Shown here: positions 12,381 to 24,658 of the stretch, in pieces | How the letters are laid out: each line of letters begins with the position of its first letter | Numbering within the stretch: the stretch's first letter is position 1 | Translations under genes and position numbers: made by a program | Notes under the pieces: model-generated | The model's database searches: none | Told to the model about the DNA's origin: nothing | Seen by the model: only the letters and a program-made list of their open reading frames with translations | NCBI RefSeq assembly: GCF_033568475.1 | Contig: NC_133121.1 | Span: forward strand, 132,588,375-132,652,374 | Length of the DNA: 64,000 nucleotides | From: Henckelia pumila | Taxonomy: Eukaryota; Streptophyta; Magnoliopsida; Lamiales; Gesneriaceae | Direction: 5' to 3'

Positions 12381-14385
12381 AACAAAACCGAAAAATGCAT
12401 ATGTTTTGTATGTGTAAAATAGAGGATTTTTTTATATGTAATATTTTTTTAAAGTAAAAAATGAAGTAAGTGGGAGGTTTAGTGAGATAATAGATAAGAA
12501 GGGTAATTATAGAATAAAAAAATTTTGTGTCCTCAAAGTTAGTTAATATTAGTGAAAAATGCACATGTTTTGCGTGTGTAAAAGAAAATCTTTTTTAAAA
12601 GCAAATCATGAAGTTAGTGGAAAGTTTTAAAGTAAAATATTGGTAGAAAGAGATAATTTTGAAATAAATTATTTAGGTGTTCTCAAGGTAGTTACTATGA
12701 CCTACTCATCTTTTATAAGATAAACTAGTATTTCACCCGTGCGATGCACGGATTATATCTTGTATATGATATAATTAAATTAGATTAAATGAAAATTTTG
12801 AATATAAAATTAAATTGTAAATAAATTTAATTTTACAATAAGTAATAAGAATAACAATAAAAAAGTACTTTTAAAAAGAAACAAAAAACTTTTTAAACAA
12901 AAATATGTCGTGCGATGCATGTGAAGTTATTTTATAAAATTGTTATTTTATAAAATTAATGATAAAAATGATAAGAATGAATATTTGAACTAATAATCAA
13001 AATATAAATTATATATTATATAATTAAAAAAACAAACAAATTATCTTAAAATTTTTGAAATACTTCCTTAAATATGCTCCATATGGGAGATTATGTGATG
13101 ATTGTTTATGAAAATATGTGAGTTTGGATTTGAGATTGAATTGGGTGGTAAATTTTTTCCAAGAAGATGAGAGGAGTGGTTTGATTAAATATGCTCTACA
13201 TTTGAGAAGCATGGATTATGGGATTGAATCCAAAACTTAATTATAAATTTTTTTTTTTAAAAAAAAGTTGATTCTGGGGTAATTATATATATTACAATTT
13301 TAGTATGAATTCACAAATTATATCTTTGTAATCTAATATGGAATATTTTAGACTTGCTGGTATTTCATTAAAACTAAATTATATATAAAGGTTGATTTAA
13401 CTAACGAATTATTTTGATTGATTTATTAAATATTTAATTGATATTGTATATCAATTATCAACAAAGGAAATATACACAAAAATTTGATTGACTGGTCACG
13501 ATTTCTTGTAATTTTACATTGAATTTTTCAGTTACATGTTTTTTTAATCTTTTATGGAATGTGTCATATTTTTCAGAAACATTTAGAAACTAAAATGTGT
13601 ATTCATATTAAATATATAATTAAATCAAGAAATTAGATTGATTGATTTATTGATTTTCTAAAGTTGAATTGATATGTTCTATATTTTGAAAACAGAGATT
13701 ATGAGATTGAATCTCATACTTGTTTGTTTTTCATCATCATGACTATTTTTTGCAACAATAATTAGTAGATATTATTCATAAGCTAACAATGTTATAAAGT
13801 TTGAAATTTTTTTAATAATAATTATTGCTTTCAGTGTACGGTATTTTAATTTTTGTGTATTATTAAGTTGGTTATGTGAAAGAATGAATTTAACGTAGAT
13901 GTTTACATTTATGGGATTGAATCCATTACTTATGTAATTTTCCTTTTTCGAATGGTTTTAATTTTGAAAATTTAACTACGGAAATATTCGAAAAGTTGAT
14001 TGGCCAAGTTGATTGACATGTAATAAATTATTACAATATTCGTATCAATTTTTAATCTGCATGTTTTTAATCTAATATGAAATATCTCATAATAAATCGA
14101 ATATAAAATTTGAAATTTAAATTAAATTAAGAAAATTATGTTGATTGATATTGTTTTGAATCTTTAGTTGATACTGTATATTAAGAAAAAAAATATATTC
14201 GAAATTTTGATAAGATTGATCATACTCTATTGTAATTATTGCATGAATTTTCTAATATATGTTTTTTAATCTGTTCTAGAAGGTGTCATATTTGCATGTA
14301 TTTGATTGAAACTAAAGTATTTATGTAGAGTTTTAAATTAAATTAAGAAATTAATTTTATTATAGATGTTTTGAATCTTTAATTA

Positions 14386-14577
14386 GGAAAATGCTAGAGG
14401 TACAACAAATATCGTGTACATCGATATTTACAACAATAATATCGTCAGATTTTGCTATTTTATCGCGAGATTTTGCATTTAATGTATCGTGAGATTTTGA
14501 TAAATTAAATTATTGTATTGAATTTTTTGTGTTGTAAGATTTGTTGTACATATTTCGTTGTACATGTAGCATCACTC
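14386..14577. mobile_element. Mutator-type (MULE) MITE with perfect 9-bp target duplication
   Basis: The terminal inverted repeats of about 30 bp share TGCTA..GTACAAC..AATAT. They are flanked by identical 9-bp duplications CTTTAATTA (14377-14385 and 14578-14586). The 9-bp target size is the hallmark of Mutator-like elements. The centre repeats ATCG(C/T)GAGATTTTG. No protein is encoded. Confidence 0.9.
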
Positions 14578-16478
14578 CTTTAATTAATATGTTCTATATT
14601 AAGAAATCAAATATTATGGGATTAAATCCAAAACTTGTGATATTTTCCATCATTATGACTATCTTGTGATAAATAATTATTGTTTAATTGTCCAATTTTT
14701 AAATTTTTTTATATCATTAATTGTTTATTTGAAGCTGCATTAATTTAACATAGATGTTTATATTTTATAGAGATTATGTAATACCAAAAGTAAAAAGTGA
14801 ATGTATTAAAAAAATTATAAATCGGCAATTAAACTTTATTAATAAAATTATTCGAACAATACCAACATAATTAAAAATCCTGGAATTATCAAAATGTTTA
14901 AACCAATCAAAATTCATTGACGAATGAAACTCCAACCACTACATAAAATTTGAATTTAGCACTCTATATTTTAAAAAATATATTTAAATCTTTTCCCTTC
15001 TTGATGGTAGTTTTTAATTTTTTTTCTATTATTGTTGAAGAAAACTCATTCATCTACGTTCCTTTTAGAGTATAATCCTTCAAACCATCTTGTGAAATAA
15101 GAGTTTTGCTTGTAAATTTTAATTGTATAGAAACCTCACATTACGACGATAAAACCTGTGGGGAAAAATATTTATTAGGTAATGTAGCAAATTCTTCTAG
15201 ATGTTATACTTAATTTCATGATTAGCACACCTCCACATCTCCAGTTTATGTCATTTTCAGTTTTTAAAATAAATCGGATTCCTGTAACAATTCGAGAATG
15301 TTAAAAAATAATATATTAAATTTGAAATAATGACTTTCAAAGAAAAAATATTATACCTGGCTCTCAAAAAAATTTCCAACGTATTTTTTCTACAATTATA
15401 GGGTATGTTACCATTTTGATGACAATATATGTTCCATTATTTCCATGAATTTGGTTATCTCACTTGAATTTTGAACAAAACATTTCGATAAGCTATATAT
15501 TGAAATTCTTTCAACATTTCTGTAGCATCCATACCATGAAATAATATATGCAAGATTTATATTTAATAATCATCTACAATGAAAAAAATACATTATACTA
15601 TCAAAAACTTATTTTGTAAACCTGATTTTCGTTTCAGTTTTCAACTCTAAAGATATTTTTCCAAAAAGTTCAGCACACTATCTATCCCACAATAAGAAAA
15701 CTTCATATTTCCGGTGATGTTAACAACTCTCACTTGTATTTTGAACCTAGTGAAAAAATGTTTCAAATATATGTTTCATTAAATAATCGGTGTAAAATAC
15801 ACAAATTATGATATGTATGTGTGTTCCCTAAAAAATGGAGAAAATGTTATAATAAAATCGAATATAGATTGAATATAAAAACAAATCACAAAAAGTTTAT
15901 GTATACCTCAACATCTTAAAATATGCATTCCATCGTGAGATTTTGTTTGTCTTGATATGAAGGTAGATCGTAGAAATGTACTAACCATAGTTTCAACGCT
16001 CAATGTCAATCTAAAAGGTCTAGTTCTTAGATCATTTTAAATAAAGGTATCATTTGCTTTGCAATTGAGTGTTAAATATTTAATTGAAATTTGAAATGTT
16101 AAATAATATTTTCTGTTCGTAAATAGTATTTATACCGTAAGTGTCTTCAAACCAATATTGAAAATTCTTAATGAGTTTTGTTAAGTTTTATAATTTTTAA
16201 TTGTGTCGAAATTGTTTTTTGAATTATAAAGATAAAATTGTCAATATTTTGGAAATCAGATATTGTATATTGATTAAAATATTTGAAAGTATTAAGCATG
16301 ATTTTATTTTTGAATCTTTAAGAATGATTTTTTATTTTTTTTTCGAAATCAATGATTATGTATAGAATGTTGAAATCTCGGAGTTGAGATTTATACATAT
16401 ATATATGTGTGGTAAATTAGAAACATTATGTTATCTATATTGACCATTTAAATGTTTATTGATTTCATATTCATACGG

Positions 16479-16521
<43 letters not shown>

Positions 16522-16689
16522 TTTGGTGTAATTTTAATATTTATCAATATTAATTTTTTTCATTTGAAAGATGGACGTTAATTTTAGTTCAAATTGGAAA
16601 TATTATGTATTTCTCACACAAATATATAAATTTTTTTATACATTTTATTTGATTTGATGTTATTATGTTATGATAGATTACATGACTAA

Positions 16690-16937
16690 AAGCCCGTTTG
16701 ATTTCAGTAGACAATAAAGAAAAAATGTTTTTTTTAAAAAAAATTCTTTTATTAACTAAAATGTGTTTTATTTAAGCCAAAATAAGTATTTTTTAAAAAT
16801 TATTTCAGTTTTTACTTTAAAAAGTGTTTTTAAAAGTCAACTTAAAAAAACACTTATTTTTACTTTAAAAAGTGTTTTCAAAAGTTAATTTAAAAAAGCA
16901 CTTATTTTTAAAAAAATCTACTGAAATCAACGGACCC
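16690..16937. mobile_element. Tourist-like MITE
   Basis: The ends read GCCCGTTTGATTTCAGTAGA on the left and, inward from the right, GGGTCCGTTGATTTCAGTAGA. TAA lies on both sides (16687-16689 and 16938-16940). The interior is made of repeated CACTTATTTTTACTTTAAAAAGTG-like units. A 3-bp TAA target suggests PIF/Harbinger (Tourist). The left boundary is uncertain by a base or two. Confidence 0.65.
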
Positions 16938-17148
16938 TAATTAAATAGTGAAAAAATATGAATATGCCGTATAAACATATGCTATATATAAAAAATAGCT
17001 TTAAATATCCAAACTTCATTCGAAAATACAAATCAGGATTGATTTCTTAAATTTTAGATGTGTAATTGTCAATTTGAAAATGAAATATTGTGCATGTATA
17101 TAAATATATAAATAGATTTTTTTAATCTAAAAAAATGATTTTTAATTT

Positions 17149-17260
17149 TTTTGGAAATCAATAATCATATATGGAATATACGAAATCATGGAATTCATTT
17201 TTAACTTCTTTGGAAATCAATAATCATATATGGAATACATGAAATCATGGAATTTAGATT
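17149..17260. repeat. Two-unit tandem repeat inside the large Helitron
   Basis: A unit of about 60 bp starting TGGAAATCAATAATCATATA occurs twice in a row with a few substitutions (GAATATACGAAATC versus GAATACATGAAATC). A more diverged relative lies near 16345. No function is apparent. Confidence 0.7.
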
Positions 17261-17514
17261 TATAAATATATGGTAATTTAGCAACATTATTTTATCTATA
17301 TATCAATCTATATTTATATATACGTGTATATATCATCTATGCATTATTTAAAAATTTATTTTTCACTTAATTATATATAATTAATTAACATAATACTATT
17401 TCCGTTTTTGATAATATGATTTTGGCGGGATTTTGCCAAAAATGGCAAAAACTCAGTTATTATATATATATAGATTAATAGATAATAAATCCATCTTTTA
17501 TATAATAGTATAGA

Positions 17515-20500
17515 TTATATATAATATAATATAATATAAAACATAATTGTTAATTGTCGACAATGTAACCATACATAAAATCTTGAATTCATATTTTGTT
17601 TATTTATACATTAATTATATAATATATTAACTAGAAATTCATTTTAATTAGCATGAAATACATTAAAGAAGTCGATTTGAATTTTACGATTTTATTTATC
17701 AAAACAAAAAAAAAATATTTGAAATTCTTCTACTCAAACACAACTCAATTTTATTTTCACTTAACTAACCAAAAATTTCAATTAGGGTGTGTGCAATCCC
17801 GAGCTGATTTTGTTTTTAATAATGTTTCTGAAATATCATATTATAATTATCATGCTAATTCTAGTTCTAGTTCTTCCAATTAAATTTTGCTAAATAAATG
17901 GAAATTTTTCTAAACACACATAGATGAAAGAAAAAAATTCTAAACCAAAATTACTATTGACATTTATTTATAATTCACGATAAACCGTCAAACTCTATCT
18001 TTTGCAAATATTCAATAAAGTTATTTTTTGTATTTTATTAAAATATAGATATAATCATTTACTTATCAAAATTCCTATTTTCAAAAAATCTCAGATTTTC
18101 AATTTTATTTTTACTTATCACTCGCTTGTGATTTCCATGTTTATTCACGATTTATATATTTCATCATTTTATCTTCAAGGTAAAATATTCTGTAAACATT
18201 TTTTTTGTAGGAATTAATTTACGATGTACATAATAAAAATTAAGAACACAATATAACGTTAGAACAAAGTTTGATGGGAGAGTTAGAAACTTGAAAACTA
18301 TTCCAATAAATAAAAACAAAATAAATACAATACATAATAATATTATATAAAAGTTATCAGATCATCAAATTGTTTATATATGAGCCCGTTTTTCAAATCA
18401 TGGCTGTCACATCTCGAGTTGTATAGAATGGACATGGGTAATGTCCTCATAATTTACATAGATAAATTTATCTAAAAGAACATTAAGCTTAAAATAAAGG
18501 AGATTTATTTAATAGAATAAATAAAAACTAATGTTCTACAACTCCAAAACGAAATAAATTCAACAAACCAATTTAAAAAGATCTTATTTAAAAAATTTTA
18601 CTATTCCAAAATGACCTTTTATATTTTCATAAATTCACGTCATATCCTCCACTTATTGAGTATTAAATAATTTTTAAAAATAAAATTTTCAAAGAATATC
18701 AACTTTTATAAATTAAAATATGAAATATTTTTCATTTTTTTTTAATACAAGTTTAATATTTATGATAACATTTTAAAACTATTTTTAAATAACATTCATA
18801 GTATTATGTTTTTTTTTAATTTTGAAAATAAAAAGATTTTATAATGTTACATACATCAACATCTTTAATTCTTTTAAAATAAGTAATCCAAACACTTTAA
18901 CAGTTTATTTTTAAAATATTCATAACAACTTATAAGCTCTTAGAGTTTATAAATTGTTTTTAATAAGTTTAGTAAACTGTTTTTAATAAGTTTAGTCAAA
19001 CACTATATCATAATGTCTGGCTTGAATCCCCAGACTGGATCATAAATATTTGTCTTAACTCCCCAAACTGGATCATAGACCCTAGGTGTCTAGTTTAACC
19101 CTACTAGATAAGGTCATATGCAATATCAACTCAAAACAAATAATTGTAGAGAACTATCACGAAACAATAGGATATGAATTTGTACATAATATATTATGAG
19201 CTTAAATAATATAAAAATATCAAGAAAACATGTGTTTCAGGGTTTAGTTCAACCTACCTTAAGGATATTACTCAGATGATAGGTTCTCATTAACCGTGTT
19301 TCAGTTATTATCTTTTTCTAGTGATGAATTTAAGGTTAACGTAGAACAGTAGCGAGAGTGCTTGAAGAATTGAGTTTTAAACATCTGATGGAGATTTGGG
19401 CCGGGATGGTACTTGGGCTTGAGGGTGTGGGCCTCATAATGGCTTTGATAAACCTATGATCAATCTTAGTTGACTTTTTCGATATTTTTTTTCCTCGAAA
19501 AGGATTTTGATAGTTTGCTATATGATTTTCATAAAAAAGAAGGCAAAAAAAAAAAAAAAAATTATCCACCCTCAACGCACGACCTTCATTGATTTTTTTT
19601 TTAAATTTTAATAAACTAACTTAATTTCTCTTGATAAAAAAAAAAATCAAAATCTTAGTTAAACCACGATTATTTTTATACATTTTTTCGATTTGTGCGC
19701 TATGATAGAATGATTTGATTATCATAATGATTTGAATGATGAACTTAAAATAACATTGGGTGCATTTAATTTATAACATATCATAATTATCATACATGAA
19801 TTAACGAATGAGTGGATATTAGAATTTCATCGTCTAAGTGAACATATGGATTTAATCAATGGCTTCGGATACATACCTTAATCCGAGCACAACCTTATTA
19901 TTGTTATTTTTTGAATAGGTTTTTGTGTGAGACGACGAACTCAAGAATCTATATTCGTGAGAGGAATCAACATATATAATCCATAACTACATATTTTACA
20001 TAAAAAAAAACAATTTTTTTCATGAGTCGGATCGGATATACATCTCACAAATTACTCATAACATGGTTAAGTTCATAGATTTTTTTTGTTTTGAAACATA
20101 AATTTATCAGAAGTTCTAATGAATTTATTAGTTTGTAGTGTTTTGACGGATCTTGGACTCCATTCTTCATGGCCGGCCATCCAACCAAGTAGTGGGTGTT
20201 TTAGCGTTGCCCTTGAATTGGCATCACCCTTCGTCTTAAAATTGGCATTAGTATTTTCTTACTTACTTTCCCTTTGTCTTCCTTTTTTGGCATCATGATT
20301 GCATGTAATTAAATCTGATTAGGATGAAAAAATCTGGTTTGGGGAAAAAGATTTGAAGCTTATAGTCGAAACAAAAAAAATAGAAAGTAGATTTAAAGCA
20401 GAAAAAGAAATATCATTCCAGCAACAACCTCGAATAACTCGATCAAACTTTAAAAAAAATTTGAATATCTCGTAAGAGTTTTTTCTAAAAAGTCATGTTC

Positions 20501-22540
20501 CTAAACACTTCAATCCTTTGCATATGGTGTGGTATTGTTTTCATGCTACGTGTGCTTATGAACCTCAAATGTTGTTATTTATAATAGAACGGTTTCATGT
20601 CATCAATGAGTGAATGCAAAAGTTAATCTATTTTTAGGACCGATCAACGTTTATTGTTTTACCAAAAACTATAGTTGGTGGTAATGATGCAACTCAAATA
20701 TTTTAAATTGCACACCAGCCCAAACGTCATGGTTCGATCGCTATACCCAACATGAACAATTAATATTGCACACCCGACATTATAAAAAGAAGAAAATTAA
20801 ACATGTGCATCTCAAAAATCCAAAGGAGACTACGCGTGCATGTTTTGATCTGTTAAAAAGACGTAGATCATGCATGTTTTCAGAAGACCGCGATATAATC
20901 TCTCATTTTGATCCGGTATATATAGGTCATCACATGATTTATTATACGTACCGAATTCAAATATTTCTTATATAATTCGAGTTTTCGGTTAGCACATAAC
21001 AATCGAGTCACGATCTCACCTCAATAACTTGACCGATTCATTACAAAAATGGTTTGGTCACGTTGGGTATTGGGGTTAGGGACCACGCAGATTTTTGTTG
21101 ATTGTCAGCTGTCCCCTCTAATTTTCTAACCTCATACTCACCCTTGTACACCACATTAGAAAATGATGGATGGACACGGACAGACTATATAATAAGGAAC
21201 GAACATTGGCTCTTGTCTTTACTTTACATTATTAGTATTATAATATATAGTTTTTTTTTTATTTTAAAAAAAGACAATACAATTGCTTATTTTTCTTTGG
21301 GTGAATATTTTGCATTGTTTGAATTGGATTATGTACGGTCATAGTGGGTACCTACCATGCACTATGGAGATTGGAGATACAAATTTTAAATAATTATTTA
21401 TAGTGGCCTTAGAATAATAGCACATCTTTGTTTTTAAGGCTTCTTAAGATAATGAAAATTTTGTTAAGAAAAAACTGAAAAATATTTTTTAAAAGCTCTT
21501 TCAAATACTAACTAAGTTCCGAACATAAGATCTATTGTAATTTTTGGTATATGGTTTGTAAAAAATGTCCTTATTTAACATATACTTCTACAGAGTTTCT
21601 ACTTATATATATTTATGGGAAAAAAAGTATGAATAATTTTGAAATAGTTGACGTGAAAATATATCGTTTCATTACTAAAAAAATTAAAATCAAACTCATG
21701 ATTTAAGATACTCTTATCATAGTAGTCAATAAAAAAGGGAACAAATGTATTATATGGCACATATATAAAATTAAATTCTTATCGCGTCGTGTGAGAAATA
21801 TATTTAAAAGGTGAATTTTTGCAGTGTACTTAATGATGGTGTTTTCCATTGAAGGATATTACTTTAATTTTGTGAGAGCAATTAATTATTTAAGCAACCC
21901 AATAAACTAAACTAAATTACTCCCAAATGAAAAAAAACTAATCACTGTACGTCATTTGTCGAACAAGACACTGGTTATCGAAACATGTGTTCAAATATTA
22001 TAAAAACTAACGACTCTTCTATGATACAGACCCACGACAAATTATGATATAGACATATAGTTTTATAAGAGTTTTTATGTATAATAAAAATGCGTTTTGA
22101 TTTATTTTATTAATGTGAAGGATATCTTAGAATATAATCTATTAGATTATAATACAATATGTATGGATAATGGTGAAAAGTTTGGACTAAAATAATTTTC
22201 GGGAATGTTTTCTATCCACGGTATTATCCACGACAATAAATAAAATTATTAGTCATCTCATTTAAACCATGTTTCCATCTTTAATTAATATAATCAGCAC
22301 ATGTTTTGGTAAATATATGATATTCATAATGGTTTTGTTCAACACAATTTCAGAGTATAAATATCACTGCTAAAAAAAATTCATATAAGACAATGCATGA
22401 ATTTTACATATTTGAACTAATGATGATCATTAGATTTACGTCAAAAATAATATCCCCGCATCTTCATGATCTCTCATCCATCTTCATGATCTCTCATCAA
22501 TCGTTGATAGGTCGCTAGTATAAAAATTATATTATAATTA
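17515..22540. other. AT-rich intergenic DNA without a recognisable gene
   Basis: Open frames here (for example 17653-17883, 18002-18217, 19336-19575, 20766-20975, 21102-21344) are short, low-complexity and match no family I know. A short direct repeat, CTGGATCATA, occurs near 19035 and 19066. I see no RNA gene. Confidence 0.5.
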
Positions 22541-22915
22541 GGTTCCGTTTGGTAGCCTATATTATTAATATGTGTATAACTCATTTTATACAATCTAGCG
22601 TTCTTCTCGTCGTATTATTTATCCATCTATTAATTACTTATTTTACATCAATCAAATCATTAATTATTTATCTTACATCAATCAAATCATTTAATTTAAA
22701 TTACTATATTACTTCTTATAAATAATATTATTCATATTTTATTTATTGTTAAAAAGACAAAATGGTAATTTATCATTTTTATATAAAATTTAATCAATCA
22801 AATAAAATAAACTATAATTCATCAATCAAATCAAATATTATATTCACTATCATTTTTTATTATATTATATTACTTATCTATGTATTATTTATCTCATCAT
22901 ACCTACCAAACAGTA
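22541..22915. mobile_element. Tourist-like MITE (family also at 45451)
   Basis: The ends are GGTTCCGTTTGGTA and TACCAAACAGTA, flanked by TTA on both sides. The interior is clearly homologous to 45451-45835: the same order of the blocks ACGTTCTTCTCGTC-like, ATCAATCAAATCATTAATTA, TTATTGTTAAAAAGACAAAA and TATATAAAATTTAATCAATC. It encodes nothing. Confidence 0.7.
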
Positions 22916-23373
22916 TTATAATGAAAGTGACATGATATACTTCAGTCTTTAGAACACTAACACACCATAATCATTATACCGACATATGCTTTTTATGCCA
23001 ACACACAAAAAAAACATTTAATAGCGATAAAACCAAATATCGACGTTTCCAATATAGTTTTTGAAAAAATATATATATAAAAATACTCGAAATTAAACAA
23101 TACGTAACGTATAATTAATACCATAGTCTTTAAAAAAAGGTACCACTCCCATAAATTAAGCAAAGACTTTAGTGTAAAGAATTGGGTGCGACAATAATAT
23201 ACTTTTATTGGTATGTCTTCCATTTGAAAATTCAATCTTATTGGTGAGTTCCTATCAAAGCTTAAAAACATTATCTACTATATTCTTCAAATAAGACGGA
23301 ATTCGATTTCCATCTAAGCAATCATGATATACCAGCTATAAATTATTCGCTTCCACACCACCACAACAATACA
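22916..23373. other. AT-rich intergenic DNA
   Basis: Between the MITE and the LINE tail I see only AT-rich sequence. An open frame at 22993-23271 on the minus strand has no family resemblance. Confidence 0.4.
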
Positions 23374-23765
23374 TTTTTTTTTTGAACATAAATCTTTTAA
23401 CTTTATTAACGAAGGATATGAGTCATTACAAGATTAACAAGTAAACTAAAAAAATTCTCGGCACCCAACTAAAAGATGTAGAGGAAGAACAAGCAAAATT
23501 CGTTAGGAAGTGAGCCACATAATTGACAGATCTCCGAACATGAAAAAAAGATATTATCTCAATGTCTGCTGACGAAGCTTTAATCTCTAGGGCATAAGAA
23601 CGTCCTAGCGATAATGTCCAGCCGATGGTCGTTACCACTGGGTCGGAGGTAAAGCGGATGCCCAGATAATGAGCAATCCAATTCCTTCTTCTTAATTTCA
23701 TCAAGTTTACATAATTTTATATGTAATAAAATTTGAAAGTAATTTCTTCGAGAGTGAGCCACATA
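23374..23765 (-). mobile_element. 5'-truncated LINE (non-LTR retrotransposon) 3' end with RNase H-like remnant
   Basis: The minus-strand frame at 23426-23704 reads ALEIKASSADIEIISFFHVR and then RRSVNYVAHFLTNFACSSST. This is the pattern of the RNase H-like domain that ends plant LINE reverse transcriptases (HVRRxxNxxAHxLxxFA). An AATAAAG signal and an A-run (T-run 23374-23383 on the plus strand) follow, as expected for a reverse-transcribed 3' end. The 5' part is missing. A target duplication was not found. Confidence 0.75.
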
Positions 23766-24012
23766 CTGTCAGATAGGTTGATCCGATTTATATTTATAAT
23801 AAAAAATAATATTTTTCACATAAAATAATATTTTTTTCATTAGTTCGATCAATTCAAAAATTTGTTTGATAAAATTAACATGTGAAACAACTACATCAGA
23901 GTATTTATATTTCTCCAAAATATTTGAATAAGATAGATATAAAAATTAAGATTACATTTTTTGTTAAACGGTTTCACATATTTTTTTCTAAGACGAATTA
24001 ATCATATTCATA

Positions 24013-24366
24013 TCTATTTTATTCTATTCTATTTTATTAAGAGTGAGAAATATTCAAAAATCAAATGATACGTTGGTATGATATAAAAATTATAATTTTA
24101 TCCCACCTTAACATCTTACAATCCCACTCTCCTCTCAACTTCCATATCCCTCTTAAATTATTTTTTAAATAAATTCTCCTTCTTTAAAAAAAAAACTGTC
24201 AACAGGTGCTAAAATCCGCTGCTTAACTTCTCCTATTTTCAATGAAAAACCCAAATTAATTTTGCAAAACTTACAAAGATATTATATAACTAAGTTATTT
24301 CAAAGGTAACTAAAATTTTGATTCGGTTTTTTTTTTTAACACGCAAAACGTGTGCTTCCAAGCTAG
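24013..24366 (+). mobile_element. Small non-autonomous Helitron upstream of the RING gene
   Basis: The 3' end is a hairpin ACACG-CAAAA-CGTGT (about 24341-24355), then GCTTCCAAG and CTAG at 24363-24366 before host T. The 5' end is placed at TCTATTTTATTC (24013) after host A. The hairpin loop and arms resemble the old 3' end of Helitron copies 1 and 2, so they may be related families. It ends about 290 bp before the RING gene start, so it is part of that gene's promoter region. Confidence 0.65.
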
Positions 24367-24658
24367 TTTGTAATAAAAAATTTGTCCCGTGAAATTAATT
24401 CCTGAGATGGTTTTATACGAGATTTGGTGAAAAATTGAAATTTGAAAGCACACTTCTATCTCTCTCATTCACTCATTATTCATGGACAACCACAACAGAG
24501 CATTTTTCTTTCTTTGTTTTATTCTTTTTTAAACCACAGAATATTTCTCTTTTTCCAAAGTAATATAATATTCTTGGAATTACATCGCCACTCTCCCCTC
24601 TTCCTCTTCAACTTCCATATTCACCTCTTGCCAGCTTGGGTTTGCAGAAAACTCGGCC

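Larger units (their letters stand above)
12725..17474 (-). mobile_element. Large non-autonomous Helitron (4.75 kb)
   Basis: On the minus strand the 3' end shows a hairpin CCGTGC-ATC-GCACGG (12751-12737), then GTGAAATA and CTAG at 12725-12728, followed by host T. The 5' end is A|TCTATATATATATATAATA at 17474, soon followed by an inverted repeat (TTTTTGCC / GGCAAAA). The host bases at both edges fit an A|T target inside Helitron copy 2. The interior is AT-rich with no Rep/helicase protein and no recognisable captured gene. It carries a MULE-type MITE and a Tourist-like MITE. Confidence 0.75.
12262..17514 (-). mobile_element. Helitron copy 2, split by a second Helitron
   Basis: Read on the minus strand, the 5' end is TCTATACTATTATATAAAAG (17514 downward) after a host A. 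The 3' end is ACATTTTTCACTAG at 12262, followed by a host T. Removing the inner element (12725-17474) leaves about 503 bp with no coding capacity. The segment 12381-12724 is 99% identical to 1-344. An older 3' end of the same form (CTAA|T with hairpin) lies inside at 12549-12580, so the present terminus looks like an extension. Both edges sit in AT microsatellite DNA, as Helitrons prefer. Confidence 0.7.

Noticed and set aside
1-12724. Reading the 344-bp direct repeat as long terminal repeats of a retrotransposon
   Set aside because: There is no TG...CA boundary, primer site or gag-pol between them, and the internal DNA is a CACTA element. The repeat has Helitron 3'-end features.
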